Origin: Methanothermococcus okinawensis
Lineage (GTDB): Archaea > AGJL01 > Methanococci > Methanococcales > Methanococcaceae
Assembly: GCA_015661555.1 (NCBI GenBank)
Contig: DQVW01000016.1
Coordinates: 1 to 18,682, forward strand
Length of the DNA: 18,682 nucleotides
Reading direction: 5' to 3'
Shown piece after piece: positions 13,767 through 18,682 of this stretch; within the stretch, counting starts at the first letter, position 1, and the number at the start of each line of letters is the position of its first letter. The notes below the pieces were generated by a model. It had not been told where the DNA came from. It did not search any database and was given only the letters and a program-made list of their open reading frames with translations. Both the position numbers and the translations under genes were made by a program.

Positions 13767-14663
13767 ATGATGGAGAATATTAAATTTACGAAGATGCACA
13801 GCCTAGGAAACGACTACATAGTAATAGACGAGTACCATGGTATAAAGGTGGAGGAGGATTTCAAGGGGGAGTTCTCTAGAAGGGTATGTAGGAGGGGTTT
13901 CTCCGTAGGTGCAGATGGTGTAATCTTTATACAGAGGCCAGAGGATAAAAGGTGTGATGTAAAATTTAGGATATTCAACAGTGATGGATCAGAGGCTGAG
14001 ATGTGTGGAAATGGGATAAGGTGTTTCTCAAAGTACGTCTATGAGAGGGTGTTGAGAAAGAACCCCCTATATGTAGAGACCTTGGGAGGGTTAAGGGTAT
14101 GTGAGATGGAGGTGGAGGGAGATACTGTAAGATCTGTAAGGGTTTACATGGGTAAACCCAGGTTTCAACTAAGGGATATACCTATGATAGTGGAGGGAAA
14201 AAAGGAGGATGATGTGTTCTTAAATGAGTACCTACAATTAAACACTGATGTCCTGGAGAGGGTTAAATTAAGTGTGGTAAATGTAGGTAACCCCCATGCC
14301 CTTGTATTCCTTGAGGACAACAACCTAGATATGGACTTTGTAAGGAAGAACTTAGAGGTATTGGGAAGGGAGATAGAAAACCACAAGGCATTCCCTGAGA
14401 GGATAAATGTCCACTTTGTAGAGACCCTGGGAAGGAATGAGATCAGGATGGTAAGTTGGGAGAGAGGTGTGGGATATACAAGGGCCTGTGGAACTGGTGC
14501 AACAGCTTCAGCAATCCTAGCCCACAAGTTGGGAAAAACTGGAAAAAGGGTATTGGTCCATTTAGATGGAGGGGATCTAGAGGTGGAGATTGGGGAGGAT
14601 GGAGCCTATTTAAAGGGAGATGCAGTACTGGTGTACGACGGTATACTGAGAGACGCCCTCTAA
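13767..14663 (+). CDS. dapF: Diaminopimelate epimerase
   Basis: A 298-residue DapF, which interconverts LL- and meso-diaminopimelate in lysine synthesis. Two catalytic cysteines are in place: Cys80 in EMCGNGIRC and Cys241 in TRACGTGATAS. The N-terminal FTKMHSLGNDYIVID and the central VVNVGNPHALVF match the family. Archaea of this group make lysine through diaminopimelate without murein, so a biosynthetic role is likely. The gene begins one base after the srp54 stop, with AGGGGATAAC ahead. The first two codons are both ATG, so the start could be 13770. The 3' end overlaps the convergent thiamine-binding protein gene by four bases. Confidence 0.96.
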   Translation: MMENIKFTKMHSLGNDYIVIDEYHGIKVEEDFKGEFSRRVCRRGFSVGADGVIFIQRPEDKRCDVKFRIFNSDGSEAEMCGNGIRCFSKYVYERVLRKNPLYVETLGGLRVCEMEVEGDTVRSVRVYMGKPRFQLRDIPMIVEGKKEDDVFLNEYLQLNTDVLERVKLSVVNVGNPHALVFLEDNNLDMDFVRKNLEVLGREIENHKAFPERINVHFVETLGRNEIRMVSWERGVGYTRACGTGATASAILAHKLGKTGKRVLVHLDGGDLEVEIGEDGAYLKGDAVLVYDGILRDAL

Positions 14664-14947
14664 TTACAACCTATAGCTTTTAACTTCCTCTCTATAGTAT
14701 TCTCCTTATCCCTTCTGTCGTCTATTTTTAAAGTGCTCAGTACCCTTACAGCATCCTTAAGTACACTTTCATGAGCCTCTTTATAGGCCCTTAATATCTC
14801 ATCTAGATCTCCCTCAAGTACAGTGCCCATGGCACCAGGTACAACCTTCAAGTTGTACTTCTTAAAAACCTCTATAGCTTTTTTTACATACTTTGAGATA
14901 CTTGGACCTTCTCCAATAGGTACTATACTAACCTCTGCAACTGGCAT
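14660..14947 (-). CDS. MTH1187-family thiamine-binding protein
   Basis: A 95-residue protein of the MTH1187 / DUF77 (UPF0045) family, small ferredoxin-like-fold proteins reported to bind thiamine. Family marks include the N-terminal VAEVSIVPIGEGPSISKYVKKAIEVFKK, the central VVPGAMGTVLEGDLDEIL and the helix AYKEAHESVLKDAVRV. It starts 21 bases after the pdxS stop with AGGGGATAAC as ribosome-binding site, so it is probably co-transcribed with pdxS; a link between thiamine and PLP metabolism is plausible but unproven. Its stop overlaps the dapF stop on the other strand. Confidence 0.88.
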   Translation of the reverse strand: MPVAEVSIVPIGEGPSISKYVKKAIEVFKKYNLKVVPGAMGTVLEGDLDEILRAYKEAHESVLKDAVRVLSTLKIDDRRDKENTIERKLKAIGCN

Positions 14948-14968
14948 GTTATCCCCTTAATAAATTTT

Positions 14969-15865
14969 TTAATTCCCTCTTCTTGAAAGTCGATCCTTCT
15001 CAGGTAGACTCTCTATATCTATGCCCCTCATAGGTTCTCCAAGGTTTTTACTAACCTCCGCTATAACCTCAGGTCTATCGTAGTTGAATGTTGCCTCAAC
15101 GATAGCCCTAGCTCTCTCCTCTGGATTCTCAGACTTGAAGATACCTGAACCTACAAATATCCCGTCACATCCCAACTGCATCATCATGGCGGCATCTGCA
15201 GGTGTGGCAATACCTCCTGCAGCGAAATTTACCACAGGTAGTCTCTTCAACTTTGCTACCTCGTAGAGAAGATCCACAGGAACCCTTAGATCCCTAGCCA
15301 TCTGTAGTAGTTCTCTATCCAGCCCCATCTCGTAGTATCCAACTATTCTAGCTATCCCCTCATTTACAGCCCTTACATGTCTCACAGCCTCTACAACGTT
15401 ACCAGTTCCAGCCTCACCCTTAGTTCTAATCATGGCCGCACCTTCCTCTATCCTCCTAAGAGCCTCCCCCAAATCCCTCGCCCCACATACAAAGGGCACT
15501 ATAAATCTCTTCTTGTCTATGTGATGTACATCGTCTGCAGGGGTAAGTACCTCACTCTCATCTATCATATCTACACCTATTGCCTCTAAGACCTGGGCCT
15601 CTACAAAGTGTCCTATTCTCACCTTAGCCATTACAGGGATGGAAACAGCATCTTTGATATCAAGGATTAACTGGGGATCTGACATCCTTGCAACTCCTCC
15701 CTGGGCCCTGATATCGGCAGGTACTCTCTCCAGAGCCATTACAGCAGTAGCCCCTGCATCCTCTGCAATCTGTGCCTGTTCAACATTTGTAACATCCATT
15801 ATAACTCCGTACTTCATCATCTTTGCAAACCCTCTCTTTAAAACCTCAGTACCTACCTTTCTCAT
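14969..15865 (-). CDS. pdxS: Pyridoxal 5'-phosphate synthase, PdxS subunit
   Basis: A 298-residue PdxS, which builds PLP from ribose 5-phosphate, glyceraldehyde 3-phosphate and ammonia supplied by PdxT. Active-site residues fall at the usual numbers: Asp24 in GVIMDVTNVEQA, Lys81 in VMAKVRIGHF and Lys149 in MIRTKGEAGTGN. VNFAAGGIATPADAAMMMQLG and DGIFVGSGIF form the phosphate site. The length is that of the bacterial enzyme; some hyperthermophilic archaeal PdxS proteins have an extra internal segment, which is missing here. AAGGTGGGA precedes the ATG, and a TATA box lies at 15896-15905. pdxT is not in the window. The gene is divergent from gap, whose enzyme handles the PdxS substrate glyceraldehyde 3-phosphate. 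Confidence 0.97.
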   Translation of the reverse strand: MRKVGTEVLKRGFAKMMKYGVIMDVTNVEQAQIAEDAGATAVMALERVPADIRAQGGVARMSDPQLILDIKDAVSIPVMAKVRIGHFVEAQVLEAIGVDMIDESEVLTPADDVHHIDKKRFIVPFVCGARDLGEALRRIEEGAAMIRTKGEAGTGNVVEAVRHVRAVNEGIARIVGYYEMGLDRELLQMARDLRVPVDLLYEVAKLKRLPVVNFAAGGIATPADAAMMMQLGCDGIFVGSGIFKSENPEERARAIVEATFNYDRPEVIAEVSKNLGEPMRGIDIESLPEKDRLSRRGN

Positions 15866-15895
15866 AATCCCACCTTAGATCCTCATAACCATAAT

Positions 15896-15905
15896 GTTTT
15901 ATATC
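15896..15905 (-). promoter_or_regulatory. TATA box of pdxS
   Basis: The minus strand reads GATATAAAAC, upstream of the pdxS ribosome-binding site at a distance that would give a very short leader. Confidence 0.45.
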
Positions 15906-15912
15906 TTTTCTT

Positions 15913-15923
15913 TTTTATAAATA
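15913..15923 (+). promoter_or_regulatory. TATA box of gap
   Basis: TTTTATAAATA on the plus strand is followed about 25 bases later by the likely transcription start and the GAGGGTTAG ribosome-binding region before ATG 15953. The divergent pdxS box lies only a few bases away, so the two promoters are back to back. Confidence 0.5.
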
Positions 15924-15952
15924 TGGACGTTAAAAATTTAGAGGGTTAGAAC

Positions 15953-16972
15953 ATGGTAAAGGTTCTAATAAATGGGTATGGGTCCATAGGTAAGAGGGTG
16001 GCAGATGCCGTTGCAAAGCAGAAGGATATGGAGGTACTAGGAGTTACCAAGACAAAGCCAGACTTTGAAGCAAGGTTAGCTGTGGAGAAGGGGTATAAAC
16101 TATATGCAGCTATTCCAGAGAGGAAAAAACTCTTCGAGGAGAAGGGTATAGAGGTGGAGGGTACTATCTTCGATGTTATTGAGGAGGCTGACATTGTAGT
16201 GGACTGTACCCCAGGTGGTGTGGGGAAGGAGAATCTAAAGATGTACAGGGAGTACAAGGTGAAGGCCATACTCCAGGGGGGAGAGAAGGCCCAGTATGTG
16301 GAGGAGAACTTCAACGCACTCTGGAGTTATGAGAGATGTTACGGAAAGGACTATGTAAGGGTAGTATCCTGTAATACCACTGGACTATGTAGAATACTCT
16401 ACGCCATAGACTCAGTTACAGATATTGAGAAGGTTAGGGCGGTACTTATAAGGAGGGGGGCAGATCCCCACGACATAAAGAGGGGACCTATAAATGCCAT
16501 TGTACCCAATCCACCAACTCTACCCTCCCACCATGGACCTGATGTAGTCTCTGTAATTCCAGAACTTGAGGGGAAGATATTCACCTCGGCGGTGGTTGTA
16601 CCTACAACCCTGATGCATATGCATGTCCTCATGGTGGAAACCACAGGTACTACCAGGGAGAAGGTTATAGAGGGTATAGAGAGTACTCCTAGAATAATCA
16701 CAGTAAGGGCAGAGGAGGGTTTCCACTCAACTGCCGCAATAATAGAGTTTGCAAGGGACATTGGAAGGATGAGATACGACCTCAACGAGATAGCAGTTTG
16801 GGAGGAGAGTATAAACGTTGTTGATAAGGAGGTATTCCTTATGCAGGCCATCCACCAGGAGAGTGACGTGGTACCTGAGAACATAGACTGTATAAGGGCC
16901 ATGTTGGAGATGGTAGATGACAAGATGAAGTCTATAGAGATGACAGATAAGGCTCTGGGATTACTGAAGTAG
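15953..16972 (+). CDS. gap: Archaeal type II glyceraldehyde-3-phosphate dehydrogenase
   Basis: A 339-residue archaeal phosphorylating GAPDH, which in methanogens acts mainly in gluconeogenesis. The N-terminal VLINGYGSIGKRVADAV is the nucleotide-binding Rossmann motif. VVDCTPGGVG is typical of the archaeal type. The catalytic cysteine is Cys140 in VSCNTTGLCR. RRGADPHDIKRGPINAIVPNPPTLPSHHGPDV is the archaeal counterpart of the phosphate and catalytic region, and HMHVLMVE follows. The ATG has a GAGGGTTAG site and its own TATA box. The stop is one base from that of the convergent cofH gene, leaving no room for a separate terminator. Confidence 0.97.
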   Translation: MVKVLINGYGSIGKRVADAVAKQKDMEVLGVTKTKPDFEARLAVEKGYKLYAAIPERKKLFEEKGIEVEGTIFDVIEEADIVVDCTPGGVGKENLKMYREYKVKAILQGGEKAQYVEENFNALWSYERCYGKDYVRVVSCNTTGLCRILYAIDSVTDIEKVRAVLIRRGADPHDIKRGPINAIVPNPPTLPSHHGPDVVSVIPELEGKIFTSAVVVPTTLMHMHVLMVETTGTTREKVIEGIESTPRIITVRAEEGFHSTAAIIEFARDIGRMRYDLNEIAVWEESINVVDKEVFLMQAIHQESDVVPENIDCIRAMLEMVDDKMKSIEMTDKALGLLK

Positions 16973-16973
16973 A

Positions 16974-18053
16974 TCACTCCAGTATCTCATAGAGTGTATT
17001 TCTCTCCTTGGGGATCCTTCCTATCTCTCTAATTATATCCCTTATCTCCTCCACAGAGAGACTGACACCGTACTGGGCACCTGCAGCCCTTGAGATATTC
17101 TCCTCTATAAGGGTACCTCCAAAGTCGTTGGCACCACATCTCAGGGCAACCTGGGCCATCTTTATCCCTAACTTCACCCAGGACACCTGGATATTTCTTA
17201 TTAGGTCTTTAAAGAGTATCCTACTTATAGCGTAGATCTTAAGATCCTCTATACCTGTTGCACCTCTCCTAGCCCTCCCCTGGAGGTATATTGGGGTAAA
17301 TCTGTGCATAAATGTCAGGGGTACAAACTCTGTAAATCCACCGGTCTCCTCCTGAATCTCTTTTAAGATAAAGAGATGTTTAACTATATGGCTGTAGTCC
17401 TCGATGTGGCCGTACATGATGGTGGATGTAGTCTTTATTCCCAACTTATGAGCTGTTTTTACTATCTTTATCCACTCCCTTGTGGAGAGTTTAGAGGGAC
17501 AGAGTTCTGACCTGATGGTGTCATCGAGAATCTCCGCCGCCGTTCCAGGCATGGTGTTTAACCCCTTCTCCTTCAATATCCTCAGGGCCTCCTTTACATC
17601 GAGGCCTGCATTTTCAGAGGCAAATTTAACCTCCATGGGGGAGAAGGCATGGATGTGAATACCCCCATAGGGTTTAGTGACACTGTGAACCCTCTCAAGT
17701 ATCTCCCCCTGAAAGTAGGTGTCCACCTTGGGATGGAGACCTCCCTGGATACATACCTCTGTACATCCCATCTTTTTTGCCTCTAGAGCTCTCCTGGCTA
17801 TCTCCTCTATATCTAGGAAGTAGGCCCTCCTATCCCCCATATCTACCCTGAAGGCACAGAACTTACAGTCACCTACACATATGTTGGTGTAGTTGATGTT
17901 CCGATTAACTACGTAGGTTACCACGTCCCCTACTATCATCTTCCTCAGGTTGTCACCAACCTTTAGAATATCGAAGAGGTTCTCCTCATCTCTAAAGAGC
18001 TCTAAACACTCCCTCCGTGAGATATCCTTCGTATAGAGTTTTTCAAAGTCCAT
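16974..18053 (-). CDS. cofH: FO synthase subunit 2, CofH (5-amino-6-(D-ribitylamino)uracil--L-tyrosine 4-hydroxyphenyl transferase)
   Basis: A 359-residue radical SAM enzyme that joins the tyrosine-derived 4-hydroxybenzyl group to 5-amino-6-ribitylaminouracil, giving the intermediate that CofG closes to FO, the deazaflavin core of coenzyme F420. The motif NINYTNICVGDCKFCAF gives Cys59-x3-Cys63-x2-Cys66. Later family segments are CTEVCIQGGLHP, HIHAFSPMEV, TMPGTAAEILDD and TTSTIMYGHIED, with GANDFGGTLIEENI near the end. The N-terminal motif and length fit CofH better than CofG or the menaquinone enzyme MqnC. CGGTGATTTT precedes the ATG. The gene is divergent from mer, whose product uses reduced F420. 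Confidence 0.94.
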   Translation of the reverse strand: MDFEKLYTKDISRRECLELFRDEENLFDILKVGDNLRKMIVGDVVTYVVNRNINYTNICVGDCKFCAFRVDMGDRRAYFLDIEEIARRALEAKKMGCTEVCIQGGLHPKVDTYFQGEILERVHSVTKPYGGIHIHAFSPMEVKFASENAGLDVKEALRILKEKGLNTMPGTAAEILDDTIRSELCPSKLSTREWIKIVKTAHKLGIKTTSTIMYGHIEDYSHIVKHLFILKEIQEETGGFTEFVPLTFMHRFTPIYLQGRARRGATGIEDLKIYAISRILFKDLIRNIQVSWVKLGIKMAQVALRCGANDFGGTLIEENISRAAGAQYGVSLSVEEIRDIIREIGRIPKERNTLYEILE

Positions 18054-18080
18054 AAAATCACCGTAGGTGCCCTAGGATGT

Positions 18081-18090
18081 TATTTATAAT
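18081..18090 (-). promoter_or_regulatory. TATA box of cofH
   Basis: The minus strand reads ATTATAAATA, about 28 bases upstream of the cofH start, so the leader would be short and would still contain the GGTGATTTT site. Confidence 0.4.
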
Positions 18091-18118
18091 TTTCTACTTA
18101 AACCTAAATGACTACTAG

Positions 18119-18127
18119 ATATATAAC
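18119..18127 (+). promoter_or_regulatory. TATA box of mer
   Basis: ATATATAAC on the plus strand would start transcription near 18147, before the AAAGGTGAAAAA ribosome-binding site of mer. Together with the minus-strand box at 18081-18090 it forms a divergent promoter region. Confidence 0.5.
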
Positions 18128-18167
18128 AGGATAGAAAAAAGTATTTTAAGACTAAAAAGGTGAAAAA

Positions 18168-18682
18168 ATGAGGGTTGGAATAGAGTTTGTACCTAACGAA
18201 CCTATTACTAAGATATGCCACTATGTAAAGTTGGCAGAGGACAGTGGATTCCATTACTGTTGGATCACCGATCACTACAACAACAGAGAGGTGTATATGA
18301 CATTAACAGCTATTGCAGGGGTAACAAACAGTATTAAACTAGGACCTGGGGTAACTAACCCATATATAAGGAACCCTGCAGTTACTGCATCTGCAGTGGT
18401 TACCTTAGATGAGTTATCAGGTGGAAGGGCGGTCTTAGGTATAGGACCTGGGGACAAGGCCACCTTTGACGCCTTAGGTATAGAGTGGGTAAAACCTGTA
18501 TCAACGATTAAGAAGGCTGTTGCAGATATAAGGGCCCTTATAAAGGGAGAGAAGTTGGAGACCGGTGCCCAGTTATCTATAAGACCTAGGTCTGAGATAC
18601 CTATATACATAGGGGCCCAGGGACCAAAGATGCTTGAAACTGCAGGGATGATTGGAGACGGGGTTCTAATCAACGCCTCCCA
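18168..18682 (+). CDS. mer: F420-dependent methylene-H4MPT reductase, N-terminal part
   Basis: The gene is cut by the right edge after 171 complete codons, roughly half of a family member. Mer uses F420H2 to reduce methylene-tetrahydromethanopterin to methyl-tetrahydromethanopterin in methanogenesis and belongs to the bacterial-luciferase-like F420 enzymes. The start RVGIEFVPNEPITKICHYVKLAEDSGF is typical. CWITDHYNNREVYMTLTAIA and KLGPGVTNPYIRNPAVTASA follow, then LDELSGGRAVLGIGPGDKATFDALGIEWVKPV, and finally PIYIGAQGPKMLETAGMIGDGVLINAS. ATG 18168 is preceded by AAAGGTGAAAAA and a TATA box. Confidence 0.95.
   Translation, partial: MRVGIEFVPNEPITKICHYVKLAEDSGFHYCWITDHYNNREVYMTLTAIAGVTNSIKLGPGVTNPYIRNPAVTASAVVTLDELSGGRAVLGIGPGDKATFDALGIEWVKPVSTIKKAVADIRALIKGEKLETGAQLSIRPRSEIPIYIGAQGPKMLETAGMIGDGVLINAS

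Noticed and set aside
16399..16977. Minus-strand frame of 192 codons inside gap
   Set aside because: It is antisense to a gene with an intact GAPDH sequence; the long open frame is a side effect of codon bias.
18275..18673. Minus-strand frame of 132 codons at the right edge
   Set aside because: It is antisense to mer, whose plus-strand translation matches the family throughout.
1..18682. tRNA or rRNA genes, CRISPR repeats, insertion sequences or prophage genes
   Set aside because: Intergenic gaps are short and none shows a cloverleaf, regularly spaced repeats, terminal inverted repeats or transposase or integrase motifs.

Overview
The window is chromosomal DNA from a methanogenic archaeon, most likely of the order Methanococcales. 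Reasons: it carries an F420-reducing [NiFe] hydrogenase operon, the start of F420-dependent methylene-tetrahydromethanopterin reductase (mer), the F420 biosynthesis gene cofH, archaeal SRP54, an archaeal type II GAPDH and archease. Shine-Dalgarno sites are of the AGGTGATC type, promoters have TATA boxes of the TTTATATA type, and transcription seems to end at oligo-T tracts. The hydrogenase large subunit uses UGA as a selenocysteine codon with an archaeal SECIS hairpin directly behind the true stop. Among methanogens that trait is found in Methanococcales and Methanopyrus. Heavy AGG (Arg), Glu and Lys use suggests a thermophile. The base composition looks less AT-rich than I would expect for Methanocaldococcus jannaschii, so a less common genus of the order is possible; this is an inference only.

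Layout. 1-1900: the C-terminus of an unrecognised protein (+), then two minus-strand genes, a DUF318/ArsP-type permease and a small orphan protein. 1901-4733: the frhA-frhG-frhB operon (+) with its own TATA box. Its large-subunit gene is really 1901-3130, not the shorter frame that stops at 3058. 4764-8166: a tightly packed run of a voltage-gated-type K+ channel, a NodU/CmcH-type carbamoyltransferase, archease and QueE, in which stop codons lie inside or beside the next ribosome-binding site. 8239-8490: a small secreted protein with eight cysteines, with its own promoter and a perfect 17-bp inverted repeat. 8542-9807: dihydroorotase (pyrC), which overlaps tail-to-tail with a COG1313-like radical SAM protein (-). 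10941-14663: LysR regulator, ubiX, srp54 and dapF as a likely operon (+). 14660-15865: pdxS and an MTH1187-type thiamine-binding protein (-). 15953-16972: gap (+). 16974-18053: cofH (-). 18168 to the end: the 5' part of mer (+).

Several genes connect through coenzyme F420. CofH helps build its deazaflavin ring, FrhAGB reduces it with H2, and Mer spends F420H2 in methanogenesis. The rest is housekeeping metabolism: pyrimidines (PyrC), lysine or diaminopimelate (DapF), PLP (PdxS), archaeosine (QueE), RNA ligation (archease), triose phosphates (GAPDH) and membrane targeting (SRP54). No tRNA, rRNA, CRISPR array, insertion sequence or other mobile element was seen, and no gene-free stretch exceeds 300 bases; the longest is 1722-1900, which holds two promoters. 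I found no convincing wholly new multi-gene system. The most notable items are the selenocysteine hydrogenase with its SECIS, the missing frhD, the cysteine-rich secreted peptide with its palindrome, and the orphan gene divergent from frh.
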